The notes under the pieces were generated by a model that had not been told where the DNA came from, did not search any database, and was given only the letters and a program-made list of their open reading frames with translations. A stretch of 23,961 nt of DNA from assembly GCA_023396365.1 (NCBI GenBank), contig JAEWWL010000039.1:1-23961 (forward strand), given 5' to 3'. Positions 15,350 through 23,457 of this stretch are shown here, one piece after another. Made by a program: the position numbers and the translations under genes. How positions within the stretch are numbered: the stretch's first letter is position 1; each line of letters opens with the position of its first letter. The DNA is from Methanobacteriota archaeon. Its GTDB lineage: Archaea; Halobacteriota; Methanomicrobia; Methanomicrobiales; Methanomicrobiaceae.

Positions 15350-15547
15350 ATGAGGATGTCAACATATGATATATTGTGCTGCCCGGTATGCAAAGGTGAT
15401 CTGATTCTTGATGTAAAAAGAAAGGAGCTTTTAAAAACCGGGGAGGAAGATGTAATAGAAGGCACACTGCGATGCGAAAAATGTGGTGTTGACTACCCGA
15501 TATCAGAAGGAATACCTGATCTTCTTCCAAGAGAAAAGGAAGAGTAA
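15350..15547 (+). CDS. Trm112-like zinc-binding methyltransferase partner
   Basis: A 65-residue protein with two Cys pairs: CPVC near residues 11-14 and CEKC at 42-45, and the family ending YPISEGIPDLLP. Trm112 proteins are small activating subunits for several methyltransferases that act on tRNA, rRNA and release factors; archaeal versions are shown to stabilise such enzymes. It begins 17 bases after purA with GGGAGTG as ribosome site, so it is likely co-transcribed. The second Met (residue 3) is a possible alternative start. Without a search I cannot separate it from other YcaR/UPF0434-type relatives. Confidence 0.8.
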   Translation: MRMSTYDILCCPVCKGDLILDVKRKELLKTGEEDVIEGTLRCEKCGVDYPISEGIPDLLPREKEE

Positions 15548-15571
15548 CCAAAAAAAAGGGGGAGTGTTTAA

Positions 15572-16093
15572 TTGGTGGAATATACTGTAAATCTAAATAA
15601 AAGACAGATAAATTCGATTGAGGTTCCAAAAAATGCCGAGGTCTTTGTCGGAGAGGAGCTTGTCCTGAAGCTGAAAAATCATGGCTCTCCCCTTCATGTC
15701 ACCATTTCGACTGTAAATGCCCGCCGTTATACACTCTTTCTGCACGAAAATATCTATTTAAAAGAGGATATGGAATTTAAAATACCGATTCTCTCAACAG
15801 CTCCTACTGGAAGCTTTCAGGTAGATATCATAACGGGGTACGGGATTGTAAAGGAATTTTTTAAGGTTACAGTTAGGGATAAAGAGCTTGAAATACCTGA
15901 TGTTCTGGATGAAATCCCCCCGCCCGTTCCTGAAAAGAACAGGTACATTTATCCTGTGGCAATAATGGTGCTTCTGATACTGGGATGGTCTGCATATATT
16001 GCAGGGCATTTATATTTTGGGGATGTTCCGGGCTTTGCATCGGTAATAGTACTTACTCTGGCAGTTGTTTTTGCATGGCGCTGCCGGCCTTAA
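15572..16093 (+). CDS. Membrane-anchored protein of unknown function, upstream of cbiB
   Basis: A 173-residue protein with an N-terminal beta-rich domain (1-110; TVNLNKRQINSIEVPKNAEV, then VLKLKNHGSPLHVTIS and TGSFQVDIITGYG), a Pro-rich linker (PPPVPEKN) and two hydrophobic segments at about 125-147 and 150-170 ending in WRCRP. The first part looks like an immunoglobulin-like beta-sandwich. With no signal peptide, its side of the membrane is unclear. The start is TTG (15572), with GTG one codon later as an alternative; GGGGGAGTG lies 5-8 bases upstream. It overlaps the next gene, cbiB, by 19 bases, so the two are translationally linked. I do not recognise a named family. Confidence 0.7.
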   Translation: MVEYTVNLNKRQINSIEVPKNAEVFVGEELVLKLKNHGSPLHVTISTVNARRYTLFLHENIYLKEDMEFKIPILSTAPTGSFQVDIITGYGIVKEFFKVTVRDKELEIPDVLDEIPPPVPEKNRYIYPVAIMVLLILGWSAYIAGHLYFGDVPGFASVIVLTLAVVFAWRCRP

Positions 16094-17001
16094 TACTTTT
16101 TTTCTCCCTTGTCGCAGACAGGGTTTTTGGCGACCCGCAGAGCAGGTATCACCCTGTCGCACTCCTTGGAAAACTCATAGCAGCCTGGGCTAAACCCTCT
16201 TTATATCCCAAATATTTGCAGAGGTTTTTTGGAGTCCTTCTTGCACTAATTACCGCATTTATATTTGCAGCTCCTTTTTATCTTTTTGAGAGATATGCTC
16301 CGCTCCTTTTGTTTTTAATCGGAGCACCTTTTTTATTAAAAATCTGCTTTGCCTGGCGATGTCTTGAGGAGCATGTCAAAAATGTTGAGAATGCCTATAT
16401 CTTTGGAGACGGAAGAAAAGAGGCACAGATGCTTGTCTCAAGGGATGCAGACTCTTTAAATGATGATGAAATATTATCAGCTGCATATGAGTCGATGGCG
16501 GAAAACCTTGTTGACTCCATTGTATCGCCGCTGTTTTACTTTACCCTTCTCGGGCTTTTTGGCCCGGCATTTTACAGGGCATTTAATACAATGGATGCAA
16601 TGCTTGGATACAGGGATGAAAGGATACGTCTTGGGTGGTTTTCTGCACGAATGGACGACATCTTAAATTACATTCCTGCAAGATTCACAGGTCTGATACT
16701 TGTTTTTTATTTTGCACTTATTGGAAGGTTTCATCCGGCATGGGAGGCTTTTATTTCTGACAGAAAGAAAAGGGCAGGATTCAACGGCGGAATTCCTATG
16801 TCGCTTATTGCCGGGGGATGCATGACCGCATTTGTAAAGCCAGGCGTTTATATAATTGGAAATGGTGAAAGGAGTCTTTTTGATGCAAGGACAGACATTC
16901 TTTGGGCAGTCCGCTGGACGACGGTCATATCATCGGTTATATTTGCAGGTTTAATGGTTTTAACAGGCGGTATTGTATTTCCTTATATATATGCCATTTA
17001 A
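16075..17001 (+). CDS. cbiB: Adenosylcobinamide-phosphate synthase (CbiB/CobD)
   Basis: An integral membrane enzyme that attaches aminopropanol phosphate to adenosylcobyric acid in B12 synthesis. The frame is open further left, but I start at the ATG at 16075, which yields the family's N-terminus MALPALILFFSLVADRVFGD followed by PQSRYHPVALLGKLI. Later signatures are VSRDADSLNDDEILSAAYES (with the SRD and AAYES blocks), MAENLVDSIVSPLFYF, FNTMDAMLGYRDERI and GWFSARMDDILNYIPARFTG. Length 308, normal for the family, with about five membrane spans. It overlaps the preceding gene by 19 bases. Methanogens need B12-type cofactors for methyl transfer, so this is core metabolism. Confidence 0.95.
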   Translation: MALPALILFFSLVADRVFGDPQSRYHPVALLGKLIAAWAKPSLYPKYLQRFFGVLLALITAFIFAAPFYLFERYAPLLLFLIGAPFLLKICFAWRCLEEHVKNVENAYIFGDGRKEAQMLVSRDADSLNDDEILSAAYESMAENLVDSIVSPLFYFTLLGLFGPAFYRAFNTMDAMLGYRDERIRLGWFSARMDDILNYIPARFTGLILVFYFALIGRFHPAWEAFISDRKKRAGFNGGIPMSLIAGGCMTAFVKPGVYIIGNGERSLFDARTDILWAVRWTTVISSVIFAGLMVLTGGIVFPYIYAI

Positions 17002-17020
17002 AAAAAAATTAAGTTTTTTT
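17000..17020. terminator. Bidirectional A/T-run terminator between cbiB and the sensor kinase
   Basis: Nine A residues, overlapping the cbiB stop, followed after TTAAG by seven T residues give a T-run on each strand, suited to ending the two converging transcripts. The two runs can also pair as a weak AT stem. Confidence 0.5.
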
Positions 17021-17050
17021 CAGAGGCAGAATTTTTAACCAGGGCATAAA

Positions 17051-19261
17051 TTAAAATCTCAGCTGTTCTTTTGGCTCTTCTAATTCTATTACAAATGATG
17101 TACCGTTTCCCCTTATTATCTGCATACTTCCTGAAAGCTGTCTTACAAGATTTTTTATTAGATTTAATCCAAGAGTCTCCCTTTTTTCAGGTTCATTGTC
17201 CGGAGGCAGTCCGCGACCGTCATCGCTGAAGGTAAATATAATTTTGGAATCGGGTTTTTTCTTTAAGGATATTTTGATTTTTCCAAAATCCCTGTCTTTG
17301 AATGCATGAATCAAGGAATTTAGCAAAAGTTCGTTTAAGAGTATTCCAAAAGGCACGGAATTATCAAGATCAAAGAAGATTTCATCCAAATCATACTCTA
17401 CTGAGACGTCCGTTTTTATCTTCTGGAACGAAAATACAGCTGATACAATCTTTTTGATGTAATCCGGTATGTTTACTCTTGCAAAGTTATCTGAATCGTA
17501 CATTATTTTATGCACAAGAGCCATTGCTGTTATTCTTGATTTGGATTCATTTATGTATTTTAAGAGGTTTTCATCATCCGTTAAGTATGACTTCAGTTCA
17601 AAAAGACTTATTATTACCTGAAGATTGTTGTTTACCCTGTGATGCACCTCTCTTAAAAGTGTGCTTTTCTCGGTTAGGGAGGATTCAAGCGCCCTTCTGA
17701 TTTCAAGATCATCGGTCAGATCGTTTCCTGTTGTAATCCAGCCTGTAATTCGACTGCAGCTGTCTGTCAGGAAAACAGTGTTCAGGTTTAAATCCCTGGT
17801 CTCACCTGATTTTGTACTAATTTTGCATCTGAAATTAAAGGGAGCTTCAGCACCTGTCTCCATTTTTTCATAAAAAAGGCTTTTTATAATTTCTCTGTTG
17901 TTGTCTGTAAAAAGAGTATAAAAGAAATCTTTTCCGGTTGCTTCCTCTTCAGAAAATCCAAAAATTTCAAGTGATTTTGTGTTTATCTCCTTTATTTTTC
18001 CTGATTTGTCTGAAACAATAAATATTACGTCTGCGATTGTAAAATATTTTTCAGATTTTTCTTTTTCAAAATTCAGGCAATCCTGTATTCTTTTGGATAA
18101 TTCTACATTTTTCTTTATATTGTCAACAATATTCTCAATATTAGTTTTTAATGTGCTAAACTCCAGTATACTGGAATCCTTAAGCTTATGTGCCAGATTC
18201 CCGTTTGAAATAATTGATATGTCTTTAATGGCGTCTTCAACAGTAGAGGAGAAATAGCGTGAGAATGCAAAAGAGCAGGCTATGCAAAGTCCGGTTGATA
18301 TTATTGCAATTAAGAGACAATGCCAGATTAATTGTGACATTGCAGTCTCAACAGGGCTGTTGTCAAATACAAGTTCGGCTATAAGGCTGTTGTCAGATCC
18401 GTATTTTTCACTTTTAAGCGGGATATACAGGTATCTTATAGTTTCACCTGTTTGGCCATCAATTATATCCTGACCGTTTTCGGATGAAAATATTTCTTCA
18501 AGAAAGTCTGAAAACTCGCTTTGAGGTTTGAATGAGGAATTTGCAACCTGTTTGTAAACTCTGTTGAAAATTCTTACATTCTTTATGTAAGGATTTTTAC
18601 TAACAATTTTTTCTATTTGTTCTGAATATTTGAGTTCATTTCTTAAATTATTGAATTCTTCATCATAGAGGCTGATTTCCAATACATATCTGTTGTCAGG
18701 CGTTGCCATATAGCCGAATTTTTTTAAGAGGCCGGTCTCTTTTTCAGACATCACCCTTTCAGGGAAAAAACCCTCTGAATTTTTTATTTTTTCAAGATAA
18801 TTGACATAATATGGTGCATAGGTTTTGAAATCAAGACCTATACTCAGAGGGTTTGTAGCATGGGTTATGACATAGCTTTCATTTATAATATACAAAGACA
18901 CTTCTGAAGAGGTTTTTGCAGCAACAGAGTCAAGATCCATCAAAGAAGGATTGCCTTCGCTTTTTTCATATTCATCCAGAAAATAAATAAAATCAGTTTC
19001 AAGTCTGTTGTTTAAGGACATATCATAGATTTCAAGACCTTTGTTTATAATGCTCATATCATAGACAATCTGCTCTGAGACTTCATTACGGGAATACTCG
19101 GCCTGTTTTTCAACCATTTGTTTTGTATATAAAAATTCGGAGGATATTGAGGAGATAATGATTAAAAAAGCAATAAGAAATATAGCTGTAAAAAGGCTGT
19201 GTTTGTATGAATGATGTTTTCTTAGTCTAATTTTTCCGTTTTCATCAGCCTTTTTTTTCAA
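17051..19261 (-). CDS. Membrane-bound PAS/HisKA_2 sensor histidine kinase
   Basis: A 736-residue sensor. Basic N-terminus, membrane span at about 22-42, an extracellular region (45-308) with Cache-like features (VSLYIINESYVITHATNP, LVFDNSPVETAM), a second span at 311-333, and a HAMP-like linker (334-390). It continues with a PAS domain (405-520; VIFIVSDKSGKIKEINTKSL, IFGFSEEEATGKDF) and the kinase core. The HisKA_2 box REVHHRVNNNLQVIISL has His540 as likely phosphate acceptor. The ATPase domain shows NELLLNSLIHAF (643-654), FSDDGRGLP (678-686) and TLGLNLIKNLV (696-706). Start is TTG with GAGAGG 5 bases upstream. No response regulator lies beside it; the nearest is the one at 22.5 kb. Confidence 0.93.
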   Translation of the reverse strand: MKKKADENGKIRLRKHHSYKHSLFTAIFLIAFLIIISSISSEFLYTKQMVEKQAEYSRNEVSEQIVYDMSIINKGLEIYDMSLNNRLETDFIYFLDEYEKSEGNPSLMDLDSVAAKTSSEVSLYIINESYVITHATNPLSIGLDFKTYAPYYVNYLEKIKNSEGFFPERVMSEKETGLLKKFGYMATPDNRYVLEISLYDEEFNNLRNELKYSEQIEKIVSKNPYIKNVRIFNRVYKQVANSSFKPQSEFSDFLEEIFSSENGQDIIDGQTGETIRYLYIPLKSEKYGSDNSLIAELVFDNSPVETAMSQLIWHCLLIAIISTGLCIACSFAFSRYFSSTVEDAIKDISIISNGNLAHKLKDSSILEFSTLKTNIENIVDNIKKNVELSKRIQDCLNFEKEKSEKYFTIADVIFIVSDKSGKIKEINTKSLEIFGFSEEEATGKDFFYTLFTDNNREIIKSLFYEKMETGAEAPFNFRCKISTKSGETRDLNLNTVFLTDSCSRITGWITTGNDLTDDLEIRRALESSLTEKSTLLREVHHRVNNNLQVIISLFELKSYLTDDENLLKYINESKSRITAMALVHKIMYDSDNFARVNIPDYIKKIVSAVFSFQKIKTDVSVEYDLDEIFFDLDNSVPFGILLNELLLNSLIHAFKDRDFGKIKISLKKKPDSKIIFTFSDDGRGLPPDNEPEKRETLGLNLIKNLVRQLSGSMQIIRGNGTSFVIELEEPKEQLRF

Positions 19262-19328
19262 AGCAGCCTCTCTTTCTCTATTATAGAAATAAATAATTGG
19301 CCTTATTATAATTAAACTTTATTTTAGT

Positions 19329-20153
19329 CTAATTAACTAATCTGATGAGGCTTTGTACAATATCTTTCAGTCCCCTGAAATAAAAATGAAGTATTTCATA
19401 ATAAAAATCCCTGATTGCCGGAATAAACAGAATGAGGCCTCCGCCGACAATGATGATTCCAAGAAGAGTGAAACTTATTCTGCCGATAACATTGTGTGCC
19501 CAGTAAAAGCTCTCGTATCCGGGGTAACCGTTTGCCACAAGATCAAAGAAATATGGAAACCACTGTTCGGAATACGCAACAACGACAAATATAAGCCTTA
19601 TGATATTAAGCGCGACAAGTGAGAGAACAGCAAAAAGGGATGCCATCAGCTTCTGACGGCTGCTATCGCCAATGCCGGCTGCAAGCCCTATCATTACTGC
19701 TATTCCGACAATAGGTGTGCATGAGAAAGTAATTATTACCGAATATCCGTTGCTTATGATTGTATCCCATCCGGATACAGCTGCAGGATGTCCTATTGCT
19801 GTCAGTGCAAAGACTGTATTGTCAACAAGAGATGATATCATCCATTCAGAAAGAGGATTTATGAATGCAACAAGCGCATAGATTATAAATGCTATTGCTG
19901 CAACTGATGTAATCTGTAAAGCGGTTTTGTCCTGCATTAAGCAGTGTTTTATAGTTATAAAAAACATGGGCACAGAAAGAATTGCAATAAACGGATAAAC
20001 AAACTCGAATTCTATGATATAACCTGCTGTCATGCCAAAGAAGGAGAACGCCAGAAAAATCCAGCCGAAAGCTCCAAAATACTTTTTAAGATCAGATGGT
20101 ACCAGAAAAAGTACGAATGAAATAAGTGAGAGTGTAAGGAGGATGTCAGGCAT
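19329..20153 (-). CDS. Divergent archaeosortase/exosortase-family protein
   Basis: A 274-residue protein with about eight hydrophobic spans. The family's three conserved sites are present: Cys145 in FSCTPIVGIAVMIG, Arg186 in LNIIRLIFVVVAY, and His220 in GYESFYWAHNVIG. Archaeosortases are membrane transpeptidases that remove C-terminal sorting tails (PGF-CTERM and similar) from surface proteins. Compared with its neighbour at 20239-21060 it shares layout and many blocks (GYESxxWAHNVI, QWFxYF, YP(F/L)IAILS), so the two look like an old duplication. Its catalytic block has CTP where the neighbour has the usual CTG, which may change specificity. ATG start; GGAGG lies about 19 bases upstream, rather far. 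Substrates are unknown and none is seen in this window. Confidence 0.85.
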   Translation of the reverse strand: MPDILLTLSLISFVLFLVPSDLKKYFGAFGWIFLAFSFFGMTAGYIIEFEFVYPFIAILSVPMFFITIKHCLMQDKTALQITSVAAIAFIIYALVAFINPLSEWMISSLVDNTVFALTAIGHPAAVSGWDTIISNGYSVIITFSCTPIVGIAVMIGLAAGIGDSSRQKLMASLFAVLSLVALNIIRLIFVVVAYSEQWFPYFFDLVANGYPGYESFYWAHNVIGRISFTLLGIIIVGGGLILFIPAIRDFYYEILHFYFRGLKDIVQSLIRLVN

Positions 20154-20238
20154 TTTTGTATAAAAAACAACTACCTCCAGACCAATAAATTAAACGCATT
20201 TGGTTTGATGAAAAAAAGTTATTAAATATATACTTTTT

Positions 20239-21060
20239 TTATTGGCCGGAAATTCGTCCGGATTTTATTCCAAGCTCTTTTTTATATAACCTGAATATAT
20301 CATGCAGAAAATCCTTTAATTGCGGGTTTAACCTCAGGAGAATAATTCCGAGAATTATGATTGTAAAAAGTGAGAGTCCGAATTCGGAAATAACATTGTG
20401 TGCCCAGAAATAGCTTTCGTATCCGAATTGTCCGTTTGAGGCGATTTCGGGAAAATACTGAAACCACTGCAGTGTATAAGCAAGTATAACAAAGATGTTT
20501 CTGATAAAATTCATCAGCATGATTGCTGCTATAATTATCACTGCTGAAAGAGCTTTATGGGATTTCTCCGGGGGAATCGCTGCCAGTGTTCCCAAAAGAA
20601 CTGCAATTGCCTGTATGCCTGTACATCCCAGTATTATTTCTACCCTGAATATATCATGCATAAACATATTCCAGCTGGCCATAGTGTATGAAAATCCAAT
20701 TGCACTAAGGAATACCTGAATAATATAAACATTGGCCAGTATCAGTAAATTTCCAAGGGGCTGGATGTAGGCAAAGGGTGCAAAAATTAAAAATGCAACA
20801 GCAGCTCCTTTAGTTATCATAAATACTGTTTCGTTCTCATTTATCAGAAGTTTTACAGTTGCGTAAAGAAGTGGAAGCGACAATATGGCAATAAGCGGAT
20901 AGGCGATATTATTTTCATGGATGTATTCAGGAAAATTGGCAAATATCATTGCTACAAGGCCGGTCCACCCTATGGCTCCAAAAAATTTACAGGATTTTCC
21001 CTTTACAAAAAAAAGTATAAAACCCAGAAGTGATAAGGCAGCCAGAAATTCTTCTATCAA
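20239..21060 (-). CDS. Archaeosortase A-like membrane transpeptidase
   Basis: A 273-residue multi-pass membrane protein closer to the canonical archaeosortase A pattern: Cys146 in LGCTGIQAIAVLLG, Arg187 in MNFIRNIFVILAYTLQWFQYF, and His221 in YESYFWAHNVISEFG. In Haloferax the related ArtA processes PGF-CTERM surface proteins, including the S-layer glycoprotein, and links them to lipid. The start is a TTG at 21060 within AT-rich DNA and without a ribosome site, so a leaderless message is possible; no better start exists before the first span. It lies 85 bases before the divergent paralogue on the same strand. The subtype (A or another archaeosortase) should be checked with family models. Confidence 0.85.
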   Translation of the reverse strand: MIEEFLAALSLLGFILFFVKGKSCKFFGAIGWTGLVAMIFANFPEYIHENNIAYPLIAILSLPLLYATVKLLINENETVFMITKGAAVAFLIFAPFAYIQPLGNLLILANVYIIQVFLSAIGFSYTMASWNMFMHDIFRVEIILGCTGIQAIAVLLGTLAAIPPEKSHKALSAVIIIAAIMLMNFIRNIFVILAYTLQWFQYFPEIASNGQFGYESYFWAHNVISEFGLSLFTIIILGIILLRLNPQLKDFLHDIFRLYKKELGIKSGRISGQ

Positions 21061-21284
21061 TATATATCGTTAATATATTCTTTTCTATTCAGCAAAAATA
21101 TTAACTGATAAAAACATATTAGAATTATTTGGCAGATAAATCCTGAATTTTATTTATTCATATCTTTTTTGCAATAACTCAATTTTCTTAATGTTTTTTT
21201 GCGATAGAATTTATTTCAGCAAATCTCAGAGTTTAGCAGTTTTGATATTAACACTATTGCATATCATTATGGCAATCATTAAGT

Positions 21285-21318
21285 GCTTTTAAAATAAAAG
21301 CTAGATTTAGAGGGAAGG
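21285..21318 (+). promoter_or_regulatory. Palindrome and ribosome site at the HTH-histidine kinase promoter
   Basis: GCTTTTAAAATAAAAGC (21285-21301) is a perfect inverted repeat of 7-bp arms around AAA. It includes a TATA-like TTTTAAAATA, followed by a strong AGGGAAGG ribosome site at 21311-21318 and ATG at 21323. A TATA box here would put transcription start too close to the gene for this ribosome site, so the palindrome may be an operator instead. Confidence 0.4.
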
Positions 21319-21322
21319 CTAA

Positions 21323-22510
21323 ATGTTAAGGCAGATAGAGGAGAGTAAAAGAGAATTATCTAGGGTTATGGAGCTTTTAAAGGAGGAGCCACGGGGCTTA
21401 AGCATTACTGATATATCCAGACTTTTAAATATGAATCGCAATTCCGTTTCCAAATATCTGAATATGCTTTTGATATCAGGGCATGTCGATATGAGAAGCA
21501 TAGGTGTTGCTAAAGTCTACTTTCTCTCACATCGCATTCCGATATCTGCTATGCTTGATTTTTCTTCAGATGCCATACTTGTCTTGAATGCCAATCAGAA
21601 AATTGTCCAGGCAAATGACAATTTTCTTCTTTTTACAGGTTATGAGCGTGATGAGATTATGGGCATCAGGCTTCCTGACTCCTCACTTCCGGTTGTATCC
21701 AATGCTGCGGTACTAAAGTCTATAAATGAACTTTTGCGAGGATCTGAGGATGCGAAGGAGATTGAATGGGAGGATGATTCAGGAAACTACTTTTTTTTGG
21801 TAAAACTGATCCCGACTGTTTTTGATGACGGAAGTCCTGGTATAACAATTATTCTTGAGGATGTAACTGAAATTAGAAGAGCCCTTCGTGATAAGGAGAA
21901 GCTGATTGATGAGATTCACTTAAGGGTCAGGAATAATCTTCAGATCATATCGAGTTTTCTTAACATACAGGCATCCGGGATTGATGATGCTTCAATAAAA
22001 AATCTTCTTGGAGAAGCTGAAAGACGCATTCTTGCACTTTCTCTTGTCCATGAGAATATGCACAACTCATCCGATCAGCAGCATGTTGTAGCGCCTTTAT
22101 TTATTGGAAATCTCGTTGACTCCCTTCGTGAATCTATGGGTATACCGGCGGACATAAGAGTACTTGTGGATTGTGATAATATAGCAATTCCTTTTGATGC
22201 CGCAATCCCATTCGGGCTTTTAATAAATGAGCTTTTAACGAATTCCTTTCAGCATGCATTTCCTGATAAAAAAGGAGGTACAGTAAGAATATCTCTTGAA
22301 AAGAAAGTTCCGGACCAGTTTAATCTAATTTTCTCTGATAATGGTACAGGTCTTCCTAAGGGAATTAATCCTGGTACTGCAGATTCAGTGGGATTTAATC
22401 TTATCAGGAATCTGGTGGAGAGGCAGATGTCCGGAACTATTGGTGTTGAATCCGAGAAAGGCACTATCTTTGATATAATGTTTAAAACAGAAAGATTAAA
22501 GGGGATTTGA
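21323..22510 (+). CDS. Cytoplasmic histidine kinase with N-terminal HTH, PAS and HisKA_2 domains
   Basis: A 395-residue soluble protein without membrane spans. Residues 12-68 form a winged HTH (LSITDISRLLNMNRNSVSKY, then ISGHVDMRSIGVAKVYFLS), followed by a PAS domain (75-185; DAILVLNANQKIVQANDNFL, TGYERDEIMG). The HisKA_2 region DEIHLRVRNNLQIISSFLN has His199 as likely acceptor, with Leu in place of the usual second His. The ATPase domain shows INELLTNSFQHAF (301-313), FSDNGTGLP (337-345) and SVGFNLIRNLV (355-365). Strong ribosome site AGGGAAGG. The next gene, a response regulator, follows after two bases, so they form a two-component pair. A DNA-binding domain on the kinase itself is unusual by bacterial standards and suggests direct action on DNA. 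Confidence 0.93.
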   Translation: MLRQIEESKRELSRVMELLKEEPRGLSITDISRLLNMNRNSVSKYLNMLLISGHVDMRSIGVAKVYFLSHRIPISAMLDFSSDAILVLNANQKIVQANDNFLLFTGYERDEIMGIRLPDSSLPVVSNAAVLKSINELLRGSEDAKEIEWEDDSGNYFFLVKLIPTVFDDGSPGITIILEDVTEIRRALRDKEKLIDEIHLRVRNNLQIISSFLNIQASGIDDASIKNLLGEAERRILALSLVHENMHNSSDQQHVVAPLFIGNLVDSLRESMGIPADIRVLVDCDNIAIPFDAAIPFGLLINELLTNSFQHAFPDKKGGTVRISLEKKVPDQFNLIFSDNGTGLPKGINPGTADSVGFNLIRNLVERQMSGTIGVESEKGTIFDIMFKTERLKGI

Positions 22511-22512
22511 TC

Positions 22513-22890
22513 ATGAAAGATGTTAAAGTTCTGATTGTTGAGGATGATGCAATTATATCAATGGATATTGAACAGAGAGTGAAAAAAGCCGGGTGCTCTG
22601 TTACAGGTGTTGTGGATCGGGCAGAAAAAGTTTATTTGAAGGTAAAAGAGGAAAGGCCTGATATAGTTCTTATGGATATCAATATAAAAGGCGATTCTGA
22701 CGGCGTTGCTGTGGCAGAAAAACTCCTGAGCGAATATGATATTCATGTTATCTATATTACTGCATACTCTGATATGAGCATGAGAGACAGGGCTCTTAAA
22801 ACCGATCCAATTGGTTATCTTATAAAGCCTATCCGGGAGACGGAATTATTGGAGATGCTTGAATTTGCTTTTAAAAAGCTGAAAAAATGA
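22513..22890 (+). CDS. Stand-alone CheY-like response regulator
   Basis: I use the ATG at 22513, with AAGGGGA 7 bases upstream, rather than a TTG two codons earlier. The 125-residue product is a single receiver domain: acidic Asp11 and Asp12 (VEDDAI), phospho-acceptor Asp55 (VLMDINIKG), Thr83 (YITAYSD) and Lys105 (YLIKPI). No output domain follows. It is translated right after the HTH kinase, which is its probable phosphodonor. Such single-domain regulators are common in Methanomicrobiales and may pass phosphate on or bind another protein. Confidence 0.94.
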   Translation: MKDVKVLIVEDDAIISMDIEQRVKKAGCSVTGVVDRAEKVYLKVKEERPDIVLMDINIKGDSDGVAVAEKLLSEYDIHVIYITAYSDMSMRDRALKTDPIGYLIKPIRETELLEMLEFAFKKLKK

Positions 22891-22910
22891 AATGTTTTTC
22901 ATGCTTTTTT
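22887..22910 (+). terminator. Hairpin with T-run after the response regulator
   Basis: ATGAAA and TTTCAT (22887-22892 and 22897-22902) form a short stem with a TGTT loop, followed by GC and six T residues at 22905-22910. It overlaps the stop codon and separates this gene from the convergent VOC gene. Confidence 0.4.
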
Positions 22911-22926
22911 ATAGTTTAATTTCTTT

Positions 22927-23439
22927 TCAGCTGTTCAAAAGATAATTTACAATTTCAGCAGGCATGGTGGTGGATTTTACAATCTGTTCAACTGTTTTGC
23001 CTGATTTCGCAAGTCTTTTAATACAGACATCCATTCTCTCACCAATTTCTATCATGTGGCCGTCAGGGTCAAGAATCCTGACTGTAAGCTGACACCATGG
23101 CTGTTCTATTATTTCATGAACAAACTGTACTCCGGATGATTTGATTAATTCAAATGTTTTTTTCATGTCTGTTGTTTCATAATAAATTTCAAGCATATCT
23201 TTTGAGCTGTAGCAGTCTGATTTTAAAGTTTTATTGCCAAATATGACACCTCTTCCATATTCTCCGTCCCATATCGCAAGTCCGCTTTTAAAACCGATAT
23301 TTTTCCCCAAATCCATCTCTATCTCCTCTCCCATTATGTTTGTATAGAATTTTTTTGAGGCCTCAACATCTTTAACAAAAAGAACTGTCGATTGGTAAGA
23401 AAAAGGTTTTTCATTTGAATTGCCTAATTTTTCTGTCAT
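22927..23439 (-). CDS. VOC/glyoxalase-fold protein
   Basis: I prefer the ATG at 23439 to an in-frame GTG at 23457: a TATA-like AATATATAAAAAG centred near 23466 would start transcription almost at this ATG, giving a leaderless mRNA. The 170-residue product has the two beta-alpha-beta units of the vicinal oxygen chelate fold: STVLFVKDVEASKKFYTNIM near the start, LEIYYETTDMKKTFELIK, and LTVRILDPDGHMIEIGE, the family's usual metal-ligand end. About 40 extra helical residues follow (MDVCIKRLAKSGKTVEQIVK and onward). Members include glyoxalases, dioxygenases and resistance proteins; the substrate cannot be told. Confidence 0.85.
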   Translation of the reverse strand: MTEKLGNSNEKPFSYQSTVLFVKDVEASKKFYTNIMGEEIEMDLGKNIGFKSGLAIWDGEYGRGVIFGNKTLKSDCYSSKDMLEIYYETTDMKKTFELIKSSGVQFVHEIIEQPWCQLTVRILDPDGHMIEIGERMDVCIKRLAKSGKTVEQIVKSTTMPAEIVNYLLNS

Positions 23440-23457
23440 CAATACAAAAAGTCTCAC

